Source: Brachionus koreanus (Eukaryota; Rotifera; Eurotatoria; Ploima; Brachionidae). Taken from it: a stretch of DNA of 64,000 nt. A program made the translations under genes and the position numbers. The stretch is taken from the NCBI GenBank assembly GCA_016987375.1, contig PJRA01000005.1, positions 2,825,296 to 2,889,295 on the forward strand, read 5' to 3'. Below the pieces are notes generated by a model. The model saw only the letters and a program-made list of their open reading frames with translations, was not told the origin of the DNA and did not search any database. Positions within the stretch are counted from its first letter, which is position 1. Every line of letters starts with the position of its first letter. Below, piece after piece: positions 1-16,484 of this stretch.

Positions 1-587
1 NNNNNNNNNNNNNNNNNNNNNNNNNNNNNNNNNNNNNNNNNNNNNNNNNNNNNNNNNNNNNNNNNNNNNNNNNNNNNNNNNNNNNNNNNNNNNNNNNNNN
101 NNNNNNNNNNNNNNNNNNNNNNNNNNNNNNNNNNNNNNNNNNNNNNNNNNNNNNNNNNNNNNNNNNNNNNNNNNNNNNNNNNNNNNNNNNNNNNNNNNNN
201 NNNNNNNNNNNNNNNNNNNNNNNNNNNNNNNNNNNNNNNNNNNNNNNNNNNNNNNNNNNNNNNNNNNNNNNNNNNNNNNNNNNNNNNNNNNNNNNNNNNN
301 NNNNNNNNNNNNNNNNNNNNNNNNNNNNNNNNNNNNNNNNNNNNNNNNNNNNNNNNNNNNNNNNNNNNNNNNNNNNNNNNNNNNNNNNNNNNNNNNNNNN
401 NNNNNNNNNNNNNNNNNNNNNNNNNNNNNNNNNNNNNNNNNNNNNNNNNNNNNNNNNNNNNNNNNNNNNNNNNNNNNNNNNNNNNNNNNNNNNNNNNNNN
501 NNNNNNNNNNNNNNNNNNNNNNNNNNNNNNNNNNNNNNNNNNNNNNNNNNNNNNNNNNNNNNNNNNNNNNNNNNNNNNNNNNNNNNN
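1..587. other. Assembly gap (run of N)
   Basis: All bases are N. The Tc1-like transposase fragment immediately to the right runs straight into the gap, so the gap probably hides the rest of a repeated transposon. Confidence 0.99.
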
Positions 588-797
588 AGGATCTTTTCTA
601 ATCTCTCTAAAAATGTAATTTTCATCCCTAAAAGTTAGCTTTCGAGGTCTACCAGAACGGCTTCGATCAGAGACAAAATTAGTCTCTTCATATCGTTTTT
701 TAGTTGAAGAGACACATTTTGGAGATACACATAACAACTTGGCTATTTCGTTTTGCTTTATATCTCCACTTTTTAGCAGACCCACGATCCGGATCAT
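588..797 (-). mobile_element. Tc1-like transposase, N-terminal DNA-binding domain, cut by the gap
   Basis: Reading leftward from an ATG at 797 there are 70 codons with no stop up to the gap. The translation has the layout of a Tc1/mariner-superfamily bipartite HTH. It holds a first helix-turn-helix (segment KQNEIAKLLCVSP), then a linker with the basic GRPRKLT motif (an AT-hook-like GRPR typical of Tc1 transposases), then the start of the second HTH. The DDE catalytic part would lie in the gap. A decayed copy of the same stretch lies at about 19600-19745, so this is a repeated element. The open frame suggests this copy is younger than that one, but only the first fifth of a transposase is visible. 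Confidence 0.8.
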
Positions 798-1253
798 GGT
801 TTTCTTTTCAATTTAAGATTTCGGACAAGCATTATTGGGCACCCGTTACTTTGAATTGGGACAATTAGAAAATCTGTTCTGATTAATTTTTATTTAACTT
901 TTTAATGATTTTAATTTAATAAAAAAAGTAAAATTATAGCTGACAAGATATTAAAAAAAACGCTTTCCAATAAAATGAGCTTGCGGCACTGATCCATTTT
1001 CTTCCTGAGAAAATGCAAAACCCCCTTAAATAAAAAATTAATAATTTAGATAAAAATAAAATAGTTCCAACTATATATTTGAGTATTTTTCGGTCCGATC
1101 TTTTGAATTTTTAATTTATTAAGTAAAATAGACTTTGTCCTCGAAAAGCTTGATCTGGACAGTAAATCTCTAAAACTAAATTTTGTCTGGTTATATCTTG
1201 AAAAAAAAACACATGAATATTACATAATCATGATGAGATAACAAAAAACTTAC

Positions 1254-4200
1254 TCCTTTTCTTGTATTTCCTGCAAAAGTGTTTTGAAAAATGTTCTCTT
1301 GATTCTTTTAAATTTGATACAAAAAGTAAATTAAATTTTTTCAAACAAATTATTAAGTACATTTTGTAAATAATGTCAGGAATTAATGTTGTTATAGGAA
1401 TGAACAACATTCCCAACCAAAACAGAGCTCCCTTATAAACATATTTATCCATTCCAACCATTTCTGGTGCAATATCAAACGTTGGCCAAACATGACTATA
1501 GACAGCCAAAAAAACAAACCAAAATCCTATTGAACCCCAAATTGACAAATGAGTAATCTAAAGAATATTCATTTTATACGATTTTAATTTATTCCTAAAA
1601 CTTACAATTGTCCATGAATCAGTTTCTAGACCTGCTTTCAGACAAACAGTGATAACACAATACTTTTTTAAATATCTAAATAAAAATTTTTCTAATCGTT
1701 TTTTAAAATACCGTATAAACATAATTTCCCATAAATATGTAATCGCCGGTTTTTCCATCTGGAAAAGCTATCTCTATTTAATTTTAAAAAATTCATAATA
1801 AAATTGTTTTTTTTGGAAAAGAGAAAAAGCCAAAATTTAAAAATAAAAGCTGATTTGTATTTTATCTGTACCATTATAAAGGATTCCGAATGATAGAAAG
1901 TAAAGAACACACGAATGAAAAACTGAATTTAAAAAATAAGACCAAAAGCCCTTTTTTAAATAATATTAAGCAAATTAAAATTTTTTTAAATAATAAAAAA
2001 TAGACTTTCATGTCAAAACCAGAGTTTTTTACAGTTATTTTGTAAAGTTCTGGAAAGCCAAGCATTGTTGCCGCTCTAGTGGGCATATCAAACAGGCCCA
2101 TTACCAAAGGTGGAGCAGCAGTGAACAACTTTGTAAAATTATTTATTTGATAAAATAAATTTAAAAGAGTCTTACCACATTATACAAACTAATAATCCAT
2201 CTTTCGAACAAAATTTGACCAGAAAATGCGTTGAAAAAAGCAAACCATAATTCAATTAAATAAAGGCAAATGTTCTTATAAAAAGAGTACAAAATAACCT
2301 TGCTTATACGATTATAATTCCAACTGCCATGAACAAGTAAAAGTCTTGATAAAAATCTAAACTTAAATTATATTTTTAATTTTAATCTAAAGTTTTTAAT
2401 TTAGAAAAATCTAAATGCTTATTACTTGTCCAATTGCATAGTCAGATGCGGACAAAGCTTGAGTTCCTTCTCGACCATAGACACCTACACCAACATGAGC
2501 CGCTTGAATCATGCTAACATCATTTGCACCATCTCCAATTGCTAAAGTCACTTTTTTTGTCTTATGCTTTATCATCTCTACAATCTGAGCTTTATTTTTA
2601 GGAGTAGCCCGGCAGCATATAACTACATTAGATGAAATTGCAAGTTTTAAAAATTTTTCTTTCAAATTTTTGCTTAACAAATATTTTAACATGCTTCCTT
2701 CAATAATTAACCCATATTTATGAACTCCTTCTACTGATTCCAGCATTAATGTCCAATCTTCCAAAGTTTCTTCAAGTTTCTTTGAAAAAAAAAGCATTGT
2801 TTTCCATGAAATTTAAAAAGAAATTCTACTTCTTTTTCATTTAAATAGACTAGAGTAATTTCTTCACTTAGTAATCGACAACTAAATCCAATATTTACCG
2901 CTGTTTCTAATTTATCACCTGTTAGAACCCATATTTTTATATCTGCATTTTTTAGTTTAACTAATGTTTCAGGAACTCCCTAATTTAAAAAAAAAAATTA
3001 GATATGTTTATATGTATACTTTTTAAATTTACATCCTGAAGTTTGTCTTCGATTGCTGTAGCACCTAATAAAAACAAATCTTTTTCGATCAATTCTGCAA
3101 CATTTTGAATATTTTCACTTCTGTTCTGAATGCTGGTAGCTGCTTCCATAAATTTTTCATTCCATTTCTTTCATTATTTCAATTAGTAGATTTGCCGATT
3201 TAAAAAAGAAGCATTCAGCTTCTATAGAAGCTGACTATAAATAAATAAGGCAATCTCATATATTTTAAGATTTTCGAATGATCCTAATTTTTCAATAATA
3301 CAAATTTTGCGTTTTTTTTAACTCTTTTTAATTTATCGATAAGAAAAAGTAATAATTAGCTAATCTTCAAAAAATAAACCATTGTGCTATATTGTCTTTA
3401 TCCATCTATCAGCTAGAAGTTTGATCCTTCTCTAATCTTATTCATGGCTTTTGGAATCAAAAAAAAAGTAATGACACACTTCAACTTGTTCTTGGATATT
3501 GAAATACTGACATCTTAGAAAATTAGACGAAAAGGATCATAACCATTAGGAGAAATGTCTGGACTATAAACTGGATGATTTATAGTATAGATATCCTGTC
3601 TTCCAGATTTTAAATCTCTTCTATTTTTACCATATTGTTCTTCTAGCTGTATGTTTATGGGGTTAATCCAACTTATTTTTGAACAAAGAAAGATATTTTT
3701 CTTGAAGTCAAGTATAAGCTTTTTTTTTAATTAACATTTTGTTTTTCTCTTCGATGAAATGAGAAAAAAAACTTTAGTTAATTTGTTTACTAACGCTAGG
3801 CTAAAAAGAAGGATTTAGTTACATTCTGAGGATTTCCTCGAATTTATTTAGTAACTAAATAAACAGATAAATGTCGAAGCCTGCTTGCTTAATGAACTTA
3901 ATTGCACAATTTTTAAAAAATACTAATTGAATAAATAAATTTATCTTGAAAAGTTAAATTTAGAATTATCTTTTTGTGTTTATTTTTCTAATAAAATTAC
4001 TAAATTGTTTATGAAAAAGTGTAAAAGATAATTCTATTTACCATTATATTTAATTTTATACTTAGATATCAAAAATTAGTGAGGTTTTAAAATAAAGAAT
4101 ATTAGTTAAAAAGTAACTATTTACTTCATAAGTAACAGAGTCAATTTCTTTGTAAGCTAAAACTAGTGTTCTTAAGCCTTCTTTGGCAAACTCTTCAAGA

Positions 4201-7200
4201 TGTGCCATAGTAGCTGTTTTAAATGCTTGACCATCTTCAGAAAGGCGAGCTAGTATTACATTATCCTCAAAAAAAATTAATTAAAATTATAAAAAAAATT
4301 TATTTAAAAAATTACTGCGCCTTTGCAATAAAGTTTTATTTTGTTATCTACTGGATCTCTTATAATGACAGTCATTCGTTTTCTCACACTCAAAAAATAT
4401 CAAATAAATAAATCAATTAAAAAATCAATCAATTAAAATTTACCTGTTAAACTCAATTACATTTAAAATTTCAAATTCTCTTTCTTCATCTAACTAATTA
4501 ATAAATTTAATAAATAAATAAAAAATCCTATGTGCATCTTGAATTTTTTTAAATTACAAATTTGACTCTAATTCTATCTGGAAGACGTGTATGAAATTTT
4601 ATTCCCATATTTTTTGCCTCAATTACAAACGCGTTTTCATCTTAATTAAATAAATAATTAATCAAACAATTAATTGATAAAAAAAAAACTCGAATTAAAA
4701 TGAGTACCTGGTGAAGAGGCCTGATATATTATTTCATTAGTTTCTGGTTTTAATTCAGGTATAACTGTGTGACATGAGACAAGCAGAGATAGAAATTCGT
4801 TTATAATATTTTTTGTCGGCTAGAAAAAATTAATTTTTATCTGAAAAATATTCAATTGAACTCTTCTTACATTATTAATCAGATTTTTCATTAAATCAGA
4901 TGAATCGAATCCACTATGTTCCATTGAACCATACAAAAGACCAGCAATTGAACACCGCTTCAACTGCATCTGATTTTTAGTCAAAGTCCCAGTCTTATCA
5001 CTGAATACATATTTAACATTTCCTAGTTCTTCATTTAGATTTGATGTTCTAGCAATTGAATTGAAATTGTTTTCCTCATCAAACATTTCCTCATCCCAAC
5101 TGATGAAAAAAGCTTGACAAAATCTAACAAATTCGAGAGTAACTGGTAAACTAATGGGTATCAAATTATTGTAAAGCAATAGAAATGTCATAAAATTAAA
5201 TGCAAAATTATCTGATTGAAAATCTAAATTTTTTTGTTGTTTATTTGGATAAAAATAGTTTAAAATCATTTTTTTTTAAGTTTAATGTACCTTCTTCTCC
5301 AAATCCAATATACCAATGTGAAAAGCCATTTTCACTTGTCCAAAGACTACTGATAATTGTGCTAATAAGGCTAAGTACCACAAGAATTATAAACAAAAAC
5401 AATATCTTTGTTTTGAAAATAAATTTTAGATAAAAAAACCTAATTTTTAAACGTAAACTTTTGTCTAATAATCTAATTAGTTTGATATCTTTCTTTATAA
5501 TGAAGATTTTTTTAATCGAAATTATTTGAAAACAAAAAAATAATTAATTTAATTTTCACTATAAATGTCAAAAATTAAGTCTAAAATTATAAATATGCAA
5601 AATTAATTTTAGTTTTTTTATTAACAAATAACTTATAGTTATTTGTTATTTGTTATAGTTATTTGTTAACTTATAGTATATAACTCATTATATATATATT
5701 TTTTAACTTAATTAAATGATTAAATGAATAAAAAATAGAGTCTTAAGTTGAAACTATTATGATGGTATTTTGTGTTGTTTTACATTTTTTTATGTGTGTT
5801 TTGATTCATATTATTACCTCGAACGTCTTGATGCAAATTGAGTATTTTGTTTTGTTTTTCGGTGCTTTTATTCCTTTATGAATTTTATGTCCTATTCTTT
5901 TTTTTTTTTATTAAATAATGTGTTTTGAATCTATAGTGCTAAAAAAATTTTTCAGGATTAGATACCCAAAAGTTCTCTCTGACACTAGTCTTTGCCTAAA
6001 GTGAGCTATCAGCATGCAGCAAAGATTATTTACATCAACGAACAGAGAAATGGCCAACGTTGTCACTTTATACTTTCTTGCTAAATCAAATTTACTAGAA
6101 ACATTTGTGAAAAAAAAGTCATCACTGTGGTCACAGCAAAGCTGTTTTAACTCGGTTAAGGTTTAAATTAAATGAGAAAAAAACATATAAAAAGAGAACC
6201 TTTTACCAACAAAATATAATTTCATTGAAGGAGATTAAACCATTAGTCTTATCATATAAGAATTCAAAAATTCTGAATTAGATATATAATTTTTATTTAA
6301 AAAAAGGAAACCATATAAATTAAACTAAAAGATTCTTTCACTTGACAATTTACTTCAATTTAAGGTCTCGTTATCGTAGATTTATAAAAAAAGCTTTAAA
6401 TTTTTGAATGTGTATGATTCTAATTTTTTAAAATTCAATAGTTAAAAATCTGTTTATTTGTACTTTTTCTATTTTTTATTTATTCTCAACCATAAAACTG
6501 AATGGGAAAATGTACTAAGAAAAAAACTTGTAATTCAAATTATTTTAATCAGTAGTTGGCACTATTTTAATTTTTAAGATATTAATTTTTTTTTAATTTA
6601 AGATATTAAAAAATCGAACCAACAGCTCTTTTTTTTGTTATGCTTTTCTCAAAATTTTTTAACTTAAATAAAATAAATTTTTCAAAAATTCAAAATTTTT
6701 TTTAATTATTATTCAATTTAACATGTTGGATATTTAAATAACATTACCTGATCATTAGTCATTTTCTCTATCTCTGATCTTTTTAAAGGAGGAGAATTTG
6801 AATTTTTCATCAACTTAGTTTCATGTCCAGTGTATAATACAACACCATAAATCCATCTAGTGTTTCGCAATTGTGAGCCTCTAAGAAGAATTTGTTCCGG
6901 ATTTATAGGCACTGGCCGTTCATTCTCAATGGTTAATTTACCACTGAATTCATATAAATGCTGATTAGGCAACTCGTATTCTACTTCTGCTACAAAATTT
7001 TTTAAATCTTCTATTCTCTTTATTTCGGCAGTTTGTTTTAAACTCTTAAAAATGGAATTTAAAACTTTTTTTTCTCTTTCTAATTTAAAGTACTTGACGA
7101 ATCTTAAGATTGGTTTCTCCATCAAGATTAGACGTTTGAATAAAACAGATTGAATTGGATTCGCTTTTTAGGAAAAAAATTTGATAAAAAAGGCTTTTAT

Positions 7201-7970
7201 TTTTCAGTTTACCTAGATGACAAAAATAGCAAATCAGCCGGAAATAACTCTTCGGATCCAACTCTAACTATATCACCTACTTTGACATTTCTCCAACGAA
7301 TTTCTTTCCACTCTTCATTACTTGCAAGTACTTTTAAATAAGAAAAAATTCAAATTTTGAACTTGTCTGAAGTTTTCTTTTTTAAATTTACCTGTTGTTT
7401 TTTTATTATTAGTATGATGATCTGATTTTGTCCTTTTCTAAAAAAAAATTTATTTTTCTGTTAATTTTTCAAAAATAATTCATACTATATCTTCTAAAAT
7501 TTCTTTTATAGCTGAAAATGCGAGTATTAACAATAATGGAACTAAAGTAGTGTATCTTCCTGTCAGAAAAAAATATTTTAAAAGGAATCAATTTTTTTTT
7601 AATTTTTACCTGTTGGAGACACTGAAGGGACTTGCTGGATTGAAAAAAGTACAAAAGTTAACAAATAATTTTAGGCATTTTTTATTTTACTTGGACTAGA
7701 GACATGAGAAAAAAAAATATATTTGAGTATTTACAAAATTGTTCGAATAAAAATTTAGGCAAGAATGAAATCAAATTATATTTGCTAGTGCTTTTAAATT
7801 TAAAATAAAAATATTAAAATATTTAAAGTGAAAAATATCTTAAGATAAAATTACCTGATAGCATTTGCGCAAAATTTTGCTTTACCAACAGGAGTTTTGT
7901 TCAAGTAAATAACTCTTTTTGGTTCATGGTTTTTTGGCTTTCGTTTTAAAAAGCTTGTCACTTTTTGCAT
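1254..7970 (-). CDS. ATP8A: P4-type ATPase, ATP8A-like phospholipid flippase (3' end not resolved)
   Basis: Predicted ATP-driven flippase moving aminophospholipids to the cytosolic leaflet. Many small exons run right to left. Exon 1 is 7855-7970 (ATG at 7970; RVIYLNKT, then FCANAIS across the splice), exon 2 is 7691-7790 ([19 protein letters not shown]1 region), and exon 3 is only 25 nt (7610-7634, QVPSVSP). Next come [12 protein letters not shown] near 7100-7130, [20 protein letters not shown] near 6840, and the phosphorylation site [12 protein letters not shown] (catalytic Asp) near 4990. [13 protein letters not shown] lies near 2910 and [21 protein letters not shown] near 2480-2540. The C-terminal TM segments occupy about 2340-1290, including [14 protein letters not shown] and VCLKAGLET. 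The order and motifs match ATP8A best among P4 classes. The last recognised exon ends with a donor at 1254 ([13 protein letters not shown]); the stop exon was not found and may lie in 588-1250 or the gap. A CDC50 partner would be needed, as is known for the family. Confidence 0.9.
3370..3720 (-). mobile_element. Mariner-type transposase relic inside an ATP8A intron
   Basis: The intron between the exons near 4120 and 3165 is about 950 bp, against about 50 bp for most others in this gene. Read on the minus strand it contains [17 protein letters not shown], which matches the mariner catalytic-domain block HPPYSPDL-P-DYHLFR. Further on comes LADRWIK, like the mariner C-terminal ADRW/ERW-KCI block. 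Stops and frame breaks interrupt it, so it is dead. Same strand as the host gene. Confidence 0.7.
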
Positions 7971-10900
7971 TTTTAAAAAATTTTTTTATTTTTAGTAAAA
8001 AATTGTGAAAATTCAAATCTTTAATAGCAAAATTTATAAAATCGCATGATGTAAGATAACTTTTTTCTAGATATTCGTAAAAGCTAAGAAATATTTATTA
8101 TTCATTTTGATTGATAAAACTGAATAAATTTCGAAATAAAATTTCTTCATTGCAAGTTTTTATTTTAATGTTTAAATTAGATTGCAAATTTAAAACCAAC
8201 TAATTAGTGCACTTAGCTAATAATTATTTAATTTTTAAGTACTTAATAAAAAAAATTATCGTATTTCATCAGATAATAGAAAGTTCGGACATCAAAGTGT
8301 TTATTCTGTTCGAAAATATTTTAGTCTAAAAAATTAACTCTAATAAAAGAAATTTATTCATTTTTTTCCCTTTTGGAAACAATAAAATACATGTTTTACA
8401 TGGCAAACTGCTGGTGAATTTTCTTTTAGACGAATCACATTTTTTTAGAAAAACAACTCAAATAAAGGGTAATTTTTGACTCAAATGCTACTAAATTGCT
8501 TCTATTTATGGTGCCTTCTATTTGATAAAATACGGTAGTTGATCTCTTTTATCAAAAGATTATTCGAAATAATCTTGATTTAAATTTAAAATTAAATCTT
8601 TAATAATCCACTATTTTTAACTTAATTTTTATTTTCAATCAAATTATTAAATACTAGAAAAAATTCTAAAGTTATAGAAAAATCGCAAATTTTAACAATG
8701 TGTTAAATTCAGAGTTTTTTAAAAGTTAAAAATTTAGGTCCAAATTCAGACTTAAAATTTTTTTTTTAATTTTCAAAAGTCAAATTTTATATTTTAATTA
8801 TCGAAATTGACTTGGATTACAACATCTTATCTGCTGCTCAACACACTAAAATAAAACAACCAGAAAATGAAGATCGAAATAAGAAACAAAATCTGAATTT
8901 TTTTCTATTACTTATTCTCTTAATTATAAAGTTAAATTTGAAATATAGATTTTTAAGTCAAGCCAATTTTTTTTCATTTTAAACAAAAAAATTTTTATTA
9001 ATTAAAATTTAAAGTAAAATTTTTTCTTTTAATTTACAAGCAACTTAGTTGTTTATAGTTACTCAGTTACTTATTTTCAGCTTAAATTTTTGAAAAATTA
9101 CTCAGCCGCAGGAAAAATAAAAAATTTGACAATAAGAAGAATATAAGTCCTTTTCCAGATTTGCATAAATATTATAAATTGCAAACATTGAATTATTTAT
9201 TAAAAAAATTCTTTCACATTAATAATACTAGCGTGCGCTACTAAAAAGTAAAATCAAATAAATTGCGGACTAAAAAATGAAACATTCCAGCAAGGCCACG
9301 CCAAAACCGGGCTCGACTTGAGGACCATTTACAATAACCATTGAATTTGGGCAATGTTTTTCAAAAAAAATCTTTTTTCAGAATTATATAATATTTCTGA
9401 AGAAAGAACCAGTCTGGAGAAGAATCTTCGTTATTATTTTAAAGATCAAAACAAATTTTTGTTAGACCTCTTGAGTTTAAGTTTAATGTTGGTGACCCTA
9501 CATGCGGTCAAACAGCAGGTAAAATAATTCTGACTGGAATTGTAGAAATTGAAATTTATAATAAGAAATTAATTAAATAAATTATATCTTTTTTTTTTTG
9601 TTTTAAAGCATAGTACGATCAAAACCAAAAATACTTATAATAAATAATAGTTTTTGAATATAATATTAAATTTTGAAATTTCAATTTTTAAAAAGTACTT
9701 TTAAAAATACATTTGGTTTTGTTCAAATAGGACATTTTAAAAATATATTATCTTGGTAATTTTTTTATTTTTATTTAATCAAGAATCAATTAAATGAAAA
9801 TTAAACTATTTGGCATCTATTCAAATTGCATTTTCTTCTTAAATTTTTCTTTAATCTCTAATTAAAATGTTCAAAATTAAATTCTATAAAAATTATTTAA
9901 ATTTTATCTTAGAAAAATACCCTAATAAATATGTCAAAAAGTATTCAATATTTGTAAATCAAGTATTGACGAATATTGAATACTTTTATTGTAGTTGGTT
10001 AAGTACCTGATATCTTGAAAGAGGCCAACATCTCACCAATTTTCACAAAAGAAAAAAAATGATGTTATTAACTAAATAGCATTTTCTTTGACATAAATTG
10101 CTTCATGAAAATGGAGAGAATGATTAAAGTTTTTATAATGAATATAGAAACTTATGGTTTTGAAAATAGACTAATAAAATGGATATAAATCTTTTTGTTT
10201 GGCAGAGGTCAAAAAGTGTTTAAGATTGGATATATGCTTATTATTAAATCATATTGATGAAAACTAATTCATGACGTTCGATAACAACTTACTTTTCAAT
10301 TAATTTTATAACAAAAAGGGAGCACTTAATCAAACTAAAAAGAACAGTATTTCAGCATTATTATTACTAATAATTTCAAATTGAGCAGATGAAGTTTACC
10401 TTAATTTTCATTTGAATTCAAATTTTTTAAAATCAGAAATTTAAAAGTTAGAAATTTATTTTTTTAAATCAATTAAAATGAAAAAATTTAAATTTTATTT
10501 TTAAATTTTATTAATTTTTTTTAGAGTTTTTTTTATTAGTAATTTTTTATTTGACTTTAAAAGACTTAAATAAAATACCTAAGTTCACTCAGCAGCATCT
10601 ATTTTTAAAGAAAAAAAGGCAAATTAAAACAAAAAACACAACTCAAAATTATTTTTATTAGAAATTAGCGTATAAATTTAGTCTAATTAATGATAATTGA
10701 CTCATTCACTTGGTAAATAAATTATTCGTCACAGCCTTTTTCAAAATAAATTAGGAGTATTTTCCTTTTTAAAGTCAACATAAAAGTTGACTGTAAAAGC
10801 TACAAACAAATGTTTACCAAGTTACTGTCCAAATTTAATATAATTTATGATTTTATTTAAATCATAGCTACGTATTGTTTTTAAACTTAACAGCTTTAGA

Positions 10901-11334
10901 ACCAAAATTAAAATATAAAAAAAAATTTACAATTTTTTTAAAACATCGATAAAAAAAAAACGAAAAAAAAACTAGAAAATTCACCACTGGGGTTTACACT
11001 TTTAATTTGAAGTATTTTTTGGTGATTCAAGTGCTTAGGTTGTATAGTACAGTATGATTTTGTTTGTCTTTGTTAATTTCTGCAGCTTATCTTTTAAAAT
11101 TAGACTGTCTAAAAATTCAACTTTGTTTTGTGTAGCATTAAAATTTTGTACATTAAAAGCCATTTGATACGGGAATGAATGACTTTAAAATTGATCCTCA
11201 ATACTCAATGATGAATTCGATGAATTTCTAAAAAAATAAAGTGAATAAATAAAAATATTTTTTAATTTAAATCTTTGAAGACCATACAAAATGCTAACTA
11301 TTTGTGAGCATTAAATGATCTTATTCATGATGAC
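7971..11334. other. Intergenic, very AT-rich; one hairpin, no gene recognised
   Basis: About 3.4 kb upstream of ATP8A and downstream of the YY1 gene. I find no exon with recognisable similarity; frames are short and built from A/T-rich codons. It contains the inverted repeat at 9937-9987. A slightly GC-richer patch at 9285-9340 and 9400-9530 may be an old repeat but shows no clear family. Confidence 0.5.
9937..9987. repeat. Perfect 16-bp inverted repeat (hairpin)
   Basis: AAAAGTATTCAATATT (9937-9952) is followed after 19 bases by its exact reverse complement (9972-9987). Function unknown; it could be the ends of a tiny foldback element. Confidence 0.75.
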
Positions 11335-15042
<3,708 letters not shown>

Positions 15043-16484
15043 TTTAGCGGTCAAATAATTGCACAATATCAGACGTGAATTTAAAACATTTTAATTAGTT
15101 TAGGGAAAACAGAAATAGAATTTATTTGTGTGAGTGTGTGTAAATGTGAGAGTGTGTATAATTTGTGTGGTGAAGGGTCTTTGAACAAAATTTATGTTAA
15201 AACGAAAAATATAAAAGGAATTTTGATGAATGAGAGACAGAGTGCGTGTGGGATAGGGACCGGGCATGCAGGGCACATGTCACGCGTTTATTTTAATAAT
15301 TTATTTGAGAATTTTAAATAATTTGTAAAGAGGGCTTGGTTCGATGAGGAGCAAAGTGTGCATTGTGAATTTTTTTTCTTCAGTTCTATTCGCTAAAAAT
15401 CGATCTCTTTTAATTTAATTTATGACTCATTTAAATATTTAAATTAACCGATCGATATATATATATATTTTGTTTTTTAGAAATAAATTAACTGATATTT
15501 TGAAAATATTAAAAAACGAATCTTACATGACACAAAAATTGTCTGAAATTAGAAGAAAAAATATTTAGATTAAAAAAATTCAACTTTTGGCCCACTTTAT
15601 TTTAATAAAACAATATAATGATAAGCTACAACAGATTAACTGCTGAACAGGGCAATATATTGCCTCGCTGTATGGTAGCTTTCTGGTTTTAAAAAAATCC
15701 CAATTATTTAATAGATAAAATTAATTATTTTAGGTTATAAATTCGCTTTTAGATTTTGCATTAACAACTTCAACTGGTAATTTGTTCCAGTCGTTTACTA
15801 CTCAATTTGTCTGGAGTCTTAATTCTTGTCAGTTGTTTGGTCAATCTAATTCAGTTATGATTTTTAAATTATAAAAATTAGTTAATAATGATTACTGAAT
15901 GGAATAATTAAGGCGCATAAAAAATTGTCTCTAAAAGCTACCTTTGCAAATAAGTGTCCACCAAATCGTGTCTTTTTTAAGGAATTTGAGACCTTAGCTG
16001 ACAAAAATTATAGCTCAAAATGATAATATGAAACATCTGAATGATGTTTCATATTATCATTTTCTGGTCATTTCATAAAAAAAAATCAGCTTAGGAACAT
16101 TTTTTTGGTAACCAGATTTAATTCAAACTGCTAGCAACAAATAGGAATTTATTTTTGTAAAGGAAAAAATTTATAATTAAAATAAAAATTCATTTACACA
16201 ATTCTATTTTATTCACATACTTTTTATTATTTTCTTTCATTGCTCTAAAAAAGTTTAATATAATTTATAATTTTTAAATTTTTTCAAAAAATTATTTACA
16301 TTTTTTGACAATTTTTTAAATCTGCTTGTTTAAGATATCAAAATTATCTATTCCTCAAACGGAAAAATAGCAGACGTTAAAAATTAATAAAATTAAAAAA
16401 AAATTAAATAAAATAATTTTAGATTCTAATAATTCTGAAAATTTTTATTTTTATAATGGAAAAATTTTAAAAAGATGATTTTTT
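15043..16484. other. Upstream region of YY1; repeats and a perfect hairpin
   Basis: 15110-15360 is GT/GA-rich (runs of TGTG and GAGTGTGTG) and less AT-rich than its surroundings. It probably holds the 5' UTR and promoter of the minus-strand YY1 gene. 15590-15850 looks like a decayed dispersed repeat: a TTCCA-type block about 15785 resembles segments at about 40200 and 49220. 16017-16063 is a perfect hairpin. No other gene seen. Confidence 0.45.
16017..16063. repeat. Perfect 21-bp hairpin with a 5-base loop
   Basis: The arm at 16017-16037 (AAAATGATAATATGAAACAT plus C) is exactly complementary to 16043-16063, with loop TGAAT. It lies in the 3' flank of TRAPPC1, between the tail-to-head genes TRAPPC1 and YY1. 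It could be a transposon remnant, a replication-slip palindrome or a structured RNA element; the sequence does not decide. Confidence 0.85.

Noticed and set aside
9285..9530. Possible Tc1/mariner remnant (a QQGHAKTG-like and WRRIF-like reading)
   Set aside because: Only two very short resemblances, in the wrong order for a transposase; not strong enough to list as a mobile element.
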